NCBI GenBank assembly: GCA_033875255.1
Contig: JAWZSN010000022.1
Location: 31,403-95,402 of the forward strand
Origin: Marinimicrococcus sp033875255
Lineage (GTDB): Bacteria; Pseudomonadota; Alphaproteobacteria; Geminicoccales; Geminicoccaceae
Length of the DNA: 64,000 nucleotides
Direction of reading: 5' to 3'
Below are positions 29,752-37,169 of the stretch, in pieces; the first letter of the stretch is position 1, and the number at the start of each line of letters is the position of its first letter. The translations under genes and the position numbers were made by a program. Under the pieces are notes generated by a model, which ran no database searches, was not told the origin of the DNA, and saw only the letters and a program-made list of their open reading frames with translations.

Positions 29752-29756
29752 ACGGC
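29732..29756 (+). repeat. 25-bp dispersed intergenic repeat, copy 1
   Basis: GGCCGCGCGCAGCGCCTTGC followed by ACGGC. The same 25 bases occur at 36114-36138; a near copy in reverse orientation lies at 27363-27387. All copies lie between genes. Confidence 0.75.
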
Positions 29757-29857
29757 ACAGCCGCCACGCTCCGGCGCCAGCTCTCGGCGGATCGCCGCGT
29801 CCTGCCCTTGGCGGTGCTCATGCCGTCTGGCCTCCTCGTTCCCACGGCCCCACGCCG

Positions 29858-30259
29858 TCAGGAGCGCTTCTCTACCGGCTCGACCGGGCAGCCTGCCTCG
29901 CTCCAGGCGGTGAAGCCGCCCTCGATGTGGCAGACCTTCTCGAGCCCCATCTCGACCAGCGCCCTGGTGGCCAGCGCCGAGCGCCAGCCGCTGGCACAGT
30001 AGAGAACGAAGCGCTTGTCCTCGGCGAAGAGCGGCTTGTGATAGGGGCTCTCGGGGTCGACCCAGAACTCCAGCATGCCGCGCGGCGCGTGCACCGCGCC
30101 GGCGATCTTGCCGGCCCTGGGCAGCTCGCGGACGTCGCGCAGATCGATGAAGACGGTGTCTTCGCGTCCGTGCAACGCCCTGGCCGCCTCGACCGGAAGG
30201 GTCTCGATCATCGAGGCGGCCTCGTCGAGGAGCGCGCGGTAGCCCTTCTTGAGCGGCAT
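29858..30259 (-). CDS. Rhodanese-domain sulfurtransferase
   Basis: 133 residues, a single rhodanese domain. The active-site loop is YCASGWRSA with Cys88 as persulfide carrier, and VFIDLRDVRE is the strand before it. The start at 30259 (MPLKKGYRALL) matches the domain. It is the last gene of a minus-strand three-gene run with a cupin gene 29 bases upstream and rraA-like gene before that. Physiological acceptor unknown. Confidence 0.88.
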   Translation of the reverse strand: MPLKKGYRALLDEAASMIETLPVEAARALHGREDTVFIDLRDVRELPRAGKIAGAVHAPRGMLEFWVDPESPYHKPLFAEDKRFVLYCASGWRSALATRALVEMGLEKVCHIEGGFTAWSEAGCPVEPVEKRS

Positions 30260-30288
30260 CGAGAGCCTCCTTCGGTCCAAGAGAACGA

Positions 30289-30618
30289 TCAGTCGACGAT
30301 GAACAGCCGGGCGCCGGTGGCAGTGGACGAGCGGTGGGGCTCGGCGCCGTCGGCCACCTGGTAGGACGTGCCGGGCCCGAGGACGATGCGCCTTCCATCG
30401 GCGAGCTCGGTCTCCAGCTCGCCCTCCAGCACGAGGAGGATATGGCCCTTGCTGCACCAGTGGTCGGCCAGGTAGCCGGGGCTGTACTCGACCATCCTGA
30501 CGCGGATGTCGCCGAAATGGCGCGTCCGCCACCAGGCCACGCCGCGCTCGCCGGGATGCTCGGTGCGCTCGACCGAGGCCCAATCGGTGGTCCCGAACGG
30601 GATGCCTTCCAGCTTCAT
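30289..30618 (-). CDS. DHCW-motif cupin protein
   Basis: 109 residues, one cupin barrel. The motif region YLADHWCSKGH (residues about 50-60) supplies the His and Cys/His metal ligands; GTSYQVADGAEPHRS is the second cupin motif. A GGGAGG site precedes the ATG at 30618. It is in the same operon as the RraA-like and rhodanese genes. Function of this family is not established to my knowledge. Confidence 0.85.
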   Translation of the reverse strand: MKLEGIPFGTTDWASVERTEHPGERGVAWWRTRHFGDIRVRMVEYSPGYLADHWCSKGHILLVLEGELETELADGRRIVLGPGTSYQVADGAEPHRSSTATGARLFIVD

Positions 30619-30643
30619 CGTCCGCCTCCCGCCCCGATCCGCC

Positions 30644-31357
30644 TCAGCGCCCGTTTTCCTTGCGCCACGCCGCGAATTCCGCACGGCTCTCCTCGGTCGG
30701 CGGGTAGATGCCGAAAATGCGTCGGCCTTCCATGACCTTCTCGCCCACGAAGTCCTCGTAGGCGGTCATCTCGAACGCCTCCTCGGCGACCTCGTTGGCG
30801 AGATGGGCGGGGATCACCACCACACCCTCGCCGTCGCCGACGACGATGTCGCCGGGATAGACCGGCACGTCGCCGCAGCCGATCGGCAGGTTGATGTCGC
30901 AGGCATGGTGCAGGATCGGCCCGGTCGGGGCCGAGGGCCGGCTGTGGTAGGTCGGAAAGGGCAGAGCGGCGATGGTGGGCGAGTCGCGGAACCCGCCGTC
31001 GGTCACCACGCCGGCGACGCCGCGCTTCATGAGGCGGCTTACCAGGATGTCGCCGGCCGAGGCCGCCCGTGCGTCCTTGCGACTGTCCATGACCAGGACA
31101 TGGCCCTCGGGGCAGGTCTCGATGGCCTTGCGCTGCGGGTGCTCCCAGTCCTCGTACTGGGCCAGGCTGTCGAGATCCTCGCGGGCCGGGATGTAGCGCA
31201 GGGTGAAGGCCTCGCCGACCATGCGCGGGGCGTCGGGGTTGAGCGGCCGGACGTCCTGGATGAAGACGTTGCGCAGCCCGCGCTTGAAGAGGCTGGTGGT
31301 GAGCGTCGCGGTGCTCACCTTCCGGAGCTTTTCCCGGTTTTCCGCCGTCAGACCCAT
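30644..31357 (-). CDS. RraA-family protein (RNase regulator-like / HMG aldolase-like)
   Basis: 237 residues. The RraA fold is marked by VSTATLTTSLFKRG, GVVTDGGFRDSP, and VVGDGEGVVVIPA. It is longer than E. coli RraA (161), as in the enzyme branch that cleaves 4-hydroxy-4-methyl-2-oxoglutarate-like acids; whether it acts as aldolase or RNase E modulator is open. First gene of the minus-strand operon with cupin and rhodanese genes at 25 and 29 base gaps. Confidence 0.85.
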   Translation of the reverse strand: MGLTAENREKLRKVSTATLTTSLFKRGLRNVFIQDVRPLNPDAPRMVGEAFTLRYIPAREDLDSLAQYEDWEHPQRKAIETCPEGHVLVMDSRKDARAASAGDILVSRLMKRGVAGVVTDGGFRDSPTIAALPFPTYHSRPSAPTGPILHHACDINLPIGCGDVPVYPGDIVVGDGEGVVVIPAHLANEVAEEAFEMTAYEDFVGEKVMEGRRIFGIYPPTEESRAEFAAWRKENGR

Positions 31358-31478
31358 CGAACACCTCCCGAGCCGGTTGACGCGCGCGACGTTAGCAGAA
31401 AGGCGCTTCCCATGAAGCCCCGCGTGGCGCTAGCGAGAACCGGTGCGGTGTTGCGCATGACGCATGGGTGGAGGGCGC

Positions 31479-32009
31479 ATGGACGTGGTGCTGCGCGGGG
31501 CGCGCGAGGACGACCTCCCCGCGATCCGCGACATCTACGCGCTCGAGGTCCTGGAGGGCACGGCGAGCTTCGAGCTCGAGCCGCCGGACGCGGCGGAGAT
31601 GGGCCGGCGCTTCGCTTCGGTGGCGGCGCTGGGCTTGCCGTGGCTCGCCGCCGGAATCGACGGCAGGCTCGCCGGCTACGCCTTCGCCGGCAGCTACCGT
31701 CCGCGCCCGGCCTATCGCTGGTCGGTCGAGAATTCCGTCTATGTGGCGCGCTGGGCGCGGTGCCGGCAGGTGGGCCGCCTGCTCCTCGAGCGGCTGGTCG
31801 CGGACTGCGAGGCGGCCGGCGCGCGGCAGATGGTGGCGGTAATCGGCGACAGCGCCAACCTCTCCTCGGTGCGCCTCCACGAGCGTTGCGGCTTTCGTCA
31901 CGTCGGCACACTGCGCCATGTCGGCTACAAGCACGGCCGCTGGCTCGACACGGTGCTCATGCAGCGCGCGCTGGGCCCGGGTGCGGCGAGCCCGCCACGC
32001 CCGGGCTGA
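31479..32009 (+). CDS. GNAT acetyltransferase, phosphinothricin-acetyltransferase-like
   Basis: 176 residues. N-terminus LRGAREDDLPAIRDIYALEV and the SVRLHERCGFRHVGTLRHVG block are those of the Pat/MnaT branch that acetylates small amino-acid analogues. The acetyl-CoA loop normally reads RGKGIG in this branch but here is RCRQVG, so the first glycine is replaced; activity is therefore uncertain. ATG at 31479 is preferred (GGTGGAGGG before it) to one 15 bases upstream. Confidence 0.82.
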   Translation: MDVVLRGAREDDLPAIRDIYALEVLEGTASFELEPPDAAEMGRRFASVAALGLPWLAAGIDGRLAGYAFAGSYRPRPAYRWSVENSVYVARWARCRQVGRLLLERLVADCEAAGARQMVAVIGDSANLSSVRLHERCGFRHVGTLRHVGYKHGRWLDTVLMQRALGPGAASPPRPG

Positions 32010-32100
32010 AGACCGCGGAAGCGCCGGCCGACCCTGTTGAACGCGGCGCCCGGTCTCTCCACGATGGGGAGGTGCAGGTTCGGGGCGGCGAGAGGTAGGG

Positions 32101-33912
32101 ATGGTGACGGCGGGAGCGGAGCAGCAGCGGGCGCAGGCCGGGCTGCTCCAGCGCGTGGAGGAGGTGGGGCTGCGCGGGCAGCGCCTGCTTCGCGAGGCGC
32201 TCGACCGCCGGACCCGCGAGGACGATTTCCAGATCCCCGACCCTGGCATTGTCGCCGGTATCTTCCGCCAGCTGGCCGAGGCTCTTCTCGCCGATCCGGC
32301 ACGCCTTGCCCGGGCGGAGCTGCGGTTCATGGAGGCCATGGGCGAGCTCTGGCAGCGCCACCAGCGACGGCTCGCCGGCGGGGAGGCCGAGCCGCTGGTC
32401 GTGCCGGAGCCTGGCGACCGCCGCTTCAAGGACCCGGCCTGGACCGAGGAGCCGGCCTTCGACCTGGTGCGGCAGGCCTATCTGCTTTGGGCGCAACAGC
32501 TCGAGGAGCTGGTCGCCGGCGTCGGGGGGCTCGACCCGGCGACCGCTGCCAAAGCGCGCTTCTACACGCGTCAGCTGGTCGATCTGGCCTCCCCGTCCAA
32601 CGCGCCGCTCACCAACCCGCAGGTGCTGCGCGAGGCGCTCGACACGGAGGGCGAGAGCCTGCTGCGCGGGCTGGAGCACCTGCAGGCCGATCTCGAGCGC
32701 GGCCGGGGCCGGCTGCGGCTGAGCACGGTCAGGCGCGGCGCCTTCAGGCTCGGCCGCGACATCGCCACCACCGCGGGCCAGGTGGTCTTCCGCAACGAGC
32801 TCATGGAGCTCATCCAGTACGCTCCCTCGACCCCGCAGGTGCGGCGGCGGCCGCTGCTGATCGTGCCGCCCTGGATCAACAAGTACTACATCCTCGACAT
32901 GCGCCCGCAGAACAGCCTCGTACGCTGGCTGGTGGGCCAGGGCTTCACGGTGTTCCTCGTGTCCTGGGTCAATCCCGGCCGCGAGCTCGCCGGCAAGGGC
33001 TTCGAGGACTACATGGTCGAGGGCCCGCTGGCCGCCATGGCGGCGATCGAGCAGGCCACCGGCGAGCGCGAGCTGTTGCTGACCGGCTACTGCATCGGCG
33101 GCACGCTCAGCGCCTGCCTGCTGGCGTGGCTGGCGGCGCGCGGCGATGGGCGGGTCCGCGCGGCGAGCTTTCTCACCACCATGCTGGATTTCTCCGAGCC
33201 CGGCGAGCTCGGCGTCTTCATCGACGAGGAGCAGCTCGCCCTCATCGAGCGGCACATGCGCGCCAAAGGCTATCTCGAGGCGGAGCACATGCAGCGCGTC
33301 TTCAGCCTGATGCGCGCCAACGACCTGATCTGGAGCTTCGTCGTCAACAACTACCTCATGGGCCGCGAGCCGCCGGCCTTCGATCTCCTGCACTGGAACG
33401 AGGATGGCACGCGCATGCCCGAGGCGATGCACCGCTTCTACCTGCGCTCCATGTATCAGCGGAACCTGCTCGCCCGGCCGGGCGGAATCGAGCTTGCCGG
33501 CCATGCCATCGACCTCGGTCGCGTCAAGCTGCCGGCCTACTTCCTCTCGACCCGCGAGGACCATATCGCCCCTTGGGCCTCGACCTGGCGCGGATCGCGG
33601 CTGCTGGGCGGGAGCGTCCGCTTCGTCCTGGCCGGCTCCGGTCACATCGCCGGCGTCGTCAACCCGGCCGGCTCGGGCAAGTACGGCTACTGGCTGAACG
33701 CGGGCCGCCCGGCCGGGCCGGAAGCCTGGCTCGCCGGCGCCCGGCGGCACGAGGGCTCGTGGTGGCCGGACTGGCAGGCATGGCTCGCCCGCCACGCCGG
33801 CCCGCCAGTGCCGGCGCGCGATCCGGCGCAGGGCGGCCTGGAGCCGCTCATGGCAGCGCCGGGCAGCTACGTGACGGTTGCGGCCGAGGACGAGGATGCG
33901 CCCTTCCGTTGA
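32101..33912 (+). CDS. phaC: Class I polyhydroxyalkanoate synthase PhaC
   Basis: 603 residues, standard for class I. It polymerises (R)-3-hydroxyacyl-CoA on granule surfaces. The lipase-like box is GYCIGG with nucleophile Cys331; the other triad members are Asp487 (STREDHIAPW) and His515 (GSGHIAGVVNPAG). The N-terminal 200 residues are the usual helical region. Stand-alone gene: no phaAB next to it; the phasin gene is about 13 kb away and on the other strand. Confidence 0.96.
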   Translation: MVTAGAEQQRAQAGLLQRVEEVGLRGQRLLREALDRRTREDDFQIPDPGIVAGIFRQLAEALLADPARLARAELRFMEAMGELWQRHQRRLAGGEAEPLVVPEPGDRRFKDPAWTEEPAFDLVRQAYLLWAQQLEELVAGVGGLDPATAAKARFYTRQLVDLASPSNAPLTNPQVLREALDTEGESLLRGLEHLQADLERGRGRLRLSTVRRGAFRLGRDIATTAGQVVFRNELMELIQYAPSTPQVRRRPLLIVPPWINKYYILDMRPQNSLVRWLVGQGFTVFLVSWVNPGRELAGKGFEDYMVEGPLAAMAAIEQATGERELLLTGYCIGGTLSACLLAWLAARGDGRVRAASFLTTMLDFSEPGELGVFIDEEQLALIERHMRAKGYLEAEHMQRVFSLMRANDLIWSFVVNNYLMGREPPAFDLLHWNEDGTRMPEAMHRFYLRSMYQRNLLARPGGIELAGHAIDLGRVKLPAYFLSTREDHIAPWASTWRGSRLLGGSVRFVLAGSGHIAGVVNPAGSGKYGYWLNAGRPAGPEAWLAGARRHEGSWWPDWQAWLARHAGPPVPARDPAQGGLEPLMAAPGSYVTVAAEDEDAPFR

Positions 33913-34137
33913 GCGGGCAGTCGATAAAAATCTACCGAGCGGCGGAATAAGGGCGGCCCAGGCGGCGTCGATATTAGGCGAGGTGCAGCCGGACGGAACC
34001 CGTGTCAACCGCGGCCCGGCCGGTGATCTCCCGCGGAGGTCCGCACCCCGAGTTTAACCGCCCAACTGCCTCGCTCCACCGGGATTCGTCCTGGTGGAGC
34101 GCATTTTTCCCCAAAGGCGGGGGAGGGGAGGACTCGA

Positions 34138-34311
34138 ATGCGAAGACGCAAGGGAGACATCTGGACGTGGGCGCTCGTGGGCATTGCGACGTGCTTGACA
34201 CTGCTGGTCGTCCTAGCCTCTGATCATGCTGCCACGGAAAGCAAAGAAGCCCGGCAGGTGCAGTACCTTGATAGGCCCCAGAGCGGGGTTCCTGAGGTAG
34301 AGGAGGTCTGA
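34138..34311 (+). CDS. 57-residue membrane microprotein leading the ECF sigma operon
   Basis: ATG at 34138 behind a very strong GGGGAGGGGAGGA site, TGA at 34309. The product has a basic start (MRRRKGDIW), one membrane helix (about residues 9-28, TWALVGIATCLTLLVVLA), and a hydrophilic tail with Asp/Glu and Arg ending VPEVEEV. It is 46 bases upstream of the sigma-factor start, same strand. Codons are less GC-biased than in the neighbours (TCT, GAT, CAT, GTA). No family recognised; possibly a membrane component of the sigma/anti-sigma switch. Confidence 0.7.
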   Translation: MRRRKGDIWTWALVGIATCLTLLVVLASDHAATESKEARQVQYLDRPQSGVPEVEEV

Positions 34312-34357
34312 GGCCCGCGCGGGCCCCGGCTTTCGGCTGCGGCGGAAAGGAGGACGG

Positions 34358-34975
34358 GTGCGCCCGACCGACGCATCGAGACTCGATCGCGAGGCAGAGC
34401 CAGAGGCAGACGAGGCCCTCGAGGTCGCCACCGCTGCCGAGGCGGCCGACGCGGAAACGCGCGGTACGGTGCCTCACCCGGACGACGTGCTGGCGCACGT
34501 GGCGGCCCTTCGCCGTTACGCGCTGTTGCTCGCCGGTGACGCTTCGGATGCCGACGATCTGGTGCAGGAGTGCCTGCTTCGGGTGATCGCGCATACGAGG
34601 GCCTGGCGCCCGGTGCGCGATCTTCGCGCCTACCTCTTCACCACCTTGCACAACGTGTTCGTCGACGGCCACAGGCGCCGACGAACACGCAATACCGAGG
34701 TGCCGATCGAGACCGTCCTGGCGGATCTGGTGGCGCCGCCCCGCCAGACCAAATGGATGGAGGTTCGCGACATGGTCGCCGCGCTGGGGGAGATCTCGCC
34801 CGAGCAGCGCGAAGTGGTCCTGCTCGTGGGCCTTGAAGGCATGAGCTATCTGGAGGCGGCCAACGTGCTGGGGATTCCCGTGGGCACGGTGATGTCGCGG
34901 CTCTCGCGCGGTCGCGAGGCGCTGCGCCGTCTCACTACCCATGGGGCCACGGCCAAGCTGCGTGTGGTGAAATGA
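34358..34975 (+). CDS. ECF-family RNA polymerase sigma factor
   Basis: 205 residues. An acidic N-terminal extension of about 45 residues precedes region 2 (DADDLVQECLLRVIAHTRAW, RAYLFTTLHNVFVD) and region 4 (SPEQREVVLLVGLEGMSYLEAANVLGIPVGTVMSRLSRGREAL). GTG start at 34358 with GAAAGGAGGA upstream. Its stop overlaps the start of the membrane anti-sigma gene (ATGA at 34972), the usual sign of a sigma/anti-sigma pair. Confidence 0.93.
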   Translation: MRPTDASRLDREAEPEADEALEVATAAEAADAETRGTVPHPDDVLAHVAALRRYALLLAGDASDADDLVQECLLRVIAHTRAWRPVRDLRAYLFTTLHNVFVDGHRRRRTRNTEVPIETVLADLVAPPRQTKWMEVRDMVAALGEISPEQREVVLLVGLEGMSYLEAANVLGIPVGTVMSRLSRGREALRRLTTHGATAKLRVVK

Positions 34976-35979
34976 GCTTCGATCCTACCGGCGTCGTCCA
35001 GCCAAGCGTCGACGAAGCCGAGCTTCACGCTTTCGTCGACGGCTCGCTGCCCCCGGAGCGCCGCGCCCCGGTGCTGGCCTATCTGCTGGCCAACCCGGCC
35101 GAGCGCGAGCGGGTGGAATCCTATCGCAGGCAGGCTTCGCTGCTTGGCGAAGTGCGCGACAAGCTCGACGCGCTCGACAGTGCGGCGTTCAAGCCGCAGC
35201 TGCAGCGTCGGCTCGCCGACGCGCTGGCCCATCAGCGTCGTCGGCGCAGCTGGGTGCGCGGGGCGGCCGCCGCGGCTGTCGCCACGGTCACCCTGGCGGG
35301 CTCGCTGTGGGGCTTCACGCAGATCTACCCCACGGAGCCCCGGAGTACCCGCGTCGCGGGTCACAACGCGCCTGAGTTCCCCTTCGGCGGGAGCCTTGTC
35401 GTTCCCGCCGCGGTCGGCCCCGGCGCCGACGGCGAGGCCTCGATGAGCTGGCTCGGCCAGCATCTGAGCGACCAGACCGTGACCCTGCCCGACCTGAGCG
35501 GCCTCGGCCTCAAGCTGTCCGGCGCCGGGGTGGTGCCGCAGTCGAACGCGCCGGCCGTCCGCCTGGTCTACAGCGACGTCGACGGGCAGCACCTGATGCT
35601 CTTCATGGGCGTGGTGTCGAGTTCCGCCGCCCAGGCCTTCACCCTGATGCCCGAAGGCTATCTCTCGCTGCACTGGCGGCGCGGCAGCCTGATCTTCGCG
35701 CTGGCCGGCCCAGCGGAAAGCCCGCGGCTCTACGAGGTGATGCGTCGGGTCAGCGACGGCGTCACCCATGGCGGCGGCAGTGCGCCGGCGCGCCAGGTCG
35801 AGGCGGCCGCCGCACCCGCGGCCCCCAAGGGCGCCTCCGCAGCGCTGCTTCCGGTGGGCGTCACCACCGAGGCAACCAGCAGCCCGGCCAAGCTCCCCGC
35901 GGCCTCGGCGACCGAGGCCAAGCCCACCGCCGAGCCGTTGCCCGCCACCAAGCTCGCCGAGCAGCCCAAGTCACTCTAG
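34972..35979 (+). CDS. Membrane-bound anti-sigma factor
   Basis: 335 residues. The cytoplasmic N-terminal 95 residues (ELHAFVDGSLPPERRAPVLAYL) resemble the anti-sigma domain, but without the HxxxCxxC zinc motif; one membrane helix follows at about residues 97-117 (AAAAAVATVTLAGSLWGF). The remainder is periplasmic and ends in a low-complexity Ala/Pro/Thr/Lys tail. Co-translated with the sigma gene. The signal it senses is unknown. Confidence 0.85.
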   Translation: MSFDPTGVVQPSVDEAELHAFVDGSLPPERRAPVLAYLLANPAERERVESYRRQASLLGEVRDKLDALDSAAFKPQLQRRLADALAHQRRRRSWVRGAAAAAVATVTLAGSLWGFTQIYPTEPRSTRVAGHNAPEFPFGGSLVVPAAVGPGADGEASMSWLGQHLSDQTVTLPDLSGLGLKLSGAGVVPQSNAPAVRLVYSDVDGQHLMLFMGVVSSSAAQAFTLMPEGYLSLHWRRGSLIFALAGPAESPRLYEVMRRVSDGVTHGGGSAPARQVEAAAAPAAPKGASAALLPVGVTTEATSSPAKLPAASATEAKPTAEPLPATKLAEQPKSL

Positions 35980-36050
35980 GAGCTGCCCTTGCCCGCCTGG
36001 AATCCGGCGCGCGGCGTCGAGGCGGGGCTGGAGCGCTGGGCGCCGGCAGT

Positions 36051-36072
36051 CGGGGGCTTGAACGGGCCCCCG
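36051..36072 (+). terminator. Possible terminator of the sigma operon
   Basis: CGGGGGC (36051-36057) and GCCCCCG (36066-36072) form a 7-bp stem with an 8-base loop, 72 bases past the anti-sigma stop. No T-run follows, so this is weak. Confidence 0.3.
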
Positions 36073-36113
36073 GCCGGGAGGACCGACCTCCAATCGACCA
36101 AAAGAAGAAATCG

Positions 36114-36138
36114 GGCCGCGCGCAGCGCCTTGCACGGC
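36114..36138 (+). repeat. 25-bp dispersed intergenic repeat, copy 2
   Basis: Exact copy of 29732-29756, here in the interval between the anti-sigma and aldolase genes, preceded by an A-rich stretch (AAAAGAAGAAA). Confidence 0.75.
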
Positions 36139-36174
36139 TCCGGCGCGCAAGACTTGCGCCGCCCCCCGGCCCAT

Positions 36175-36969
36175 TCAGCGGGAAGGGGCGCCGGGCGCGG
36201 GCCGGTTCAGCGCGCCGAGCATGCCGCGCAGGGCGTTCTCCAATAGCAGCACGTCATAGCCCAGGATGATCATCCGGTAGCCCCGGTCGAGCAGCGCGTT
36301 GGCGCGCTCGGCGGTGGGGGCGAGGCCGCCCAGGACCACGCCGCTGGCGCGGATCGCCCGCTCGGCGGTGGCCACCGCCTCCTTGAACGATGCCGCCTCG
36401 AAGTCGCCCGGCCGCTCGAGGCTGGTGGAGAGATCGTAGGGGGCGATCACTGCGGCATCGATGCCCTCGACGGCGAGGATGGCGTCGATGTCACGCACCG
36501 CGTCGACATGCTCGATCAGCAGGATCCGCATGACCGCCCGGTCGGCCTGGGCGGTGTAGGTCATGGCGTCGAGGCCCCAGCGCGAGGGCGCGAAGAATGG
36601 TCCCCAGCCGCGCTCGCCGGCCGGCGGGTAGCGGCAGGCAGCGACGGCGGCGGCCGCCTCGCCGGCATTGCGGATCATCGGGAACACCACGCCGAGGGCG
36701 CCGGCATCCAGCACCGGCTTCACCAGCCATGGCACGTTCCACGCCACTCGGACCAGCGGCACACAGTCGCTGACCGCGGTGGCGGCTATCATCGCCTGCG
36801 CCGACTCGATGGAGATGGCGCCGTGCTCCATGTCGAGGATCAGCCAGTCGAGGCCGCAGCCGGCCAGGGTCTGGACCATGGGCGGGCTCGCCATCGAGAC
36901 GATGGTGCCGACGATGGCACCGCCCGCCTCGAGCTTGCGCCGCAGCGGATTAACCTCCGTGTCCGTCAT
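36175..36969 (-). CDS. HpcH/HpaI-family class II aldolase
   Basis: 264 residues. The family cleaves 2-keto-3-deoxy sugar acids or hydroxy-ketoheptanedioate, using a divalent metal. Visible blocks: DWLILDMEHGAIS, PLVRVAW, GALGVVFPMIRN and YRMIILGYD. The start at 36969 (MTDTEVNPLRR) has AAAGGAGGG upstream; the open frame extends 54 codons further but without family character. Divergent from asnB. It could act on the products of the sugar-acid enzymes at 25-27 kb, though it is not linked to them. Confidence 0.87.
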   Translation of the reverse strand: MTDTEVNPLRRKLEAGGAIVGTIVSMASPPMVQTLAGCGLDWLILDMEHGAISIESAQAMIAATAVSDCVPLVRVAWNVPWLVKPVLDAGALGVVFPMIRNAGEAAAAVAACRYPPAGERGWGPFFAPSRWGLDAMTYTAQADRAVMRILLIEHVDAVRDIDAILAVEGIDAAVIAPYDLSTSLERPGDFEAASFKEAVATAERAIRASGVVLGGLAPTAERANALLDRGYRMIILGYDVLLLENALRGMLGALNRPAPGAPSR

Positions 36970-37169
36970 GTCTCGACCCTCCTTTCGGCCCGACCTCTTC
37001 CGGGTTAGCAGCCGGCGGAGCGCCGGTCGACTGCCCCGCGCCGCGGCCGCATCGCCCCGTGGCAGCGGTGATGGGCATCGGAGTACCTTTTGTGGCGGAC
37101 GCGTCTTGAGCCGTGGCAGCCGCGCCGGCATGGCTCGCCCACCCCCTTGGCGAGCTATGGACCCTTGCG

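Noticed and set aside
28706..30364. Single 552-residue reading of the frame starting at 28706
   Set aside because: Gene-like character ends near 29010; beyond that the frame crosses a better gene (29022-29624) and opposite-strand rhodanese sequence.
34002..34223. 73-residue frame upstream of the sigma operon
   Set aside because: No ribosome site or motif, and it overlaps the better supported 57-residue gene in another frame.
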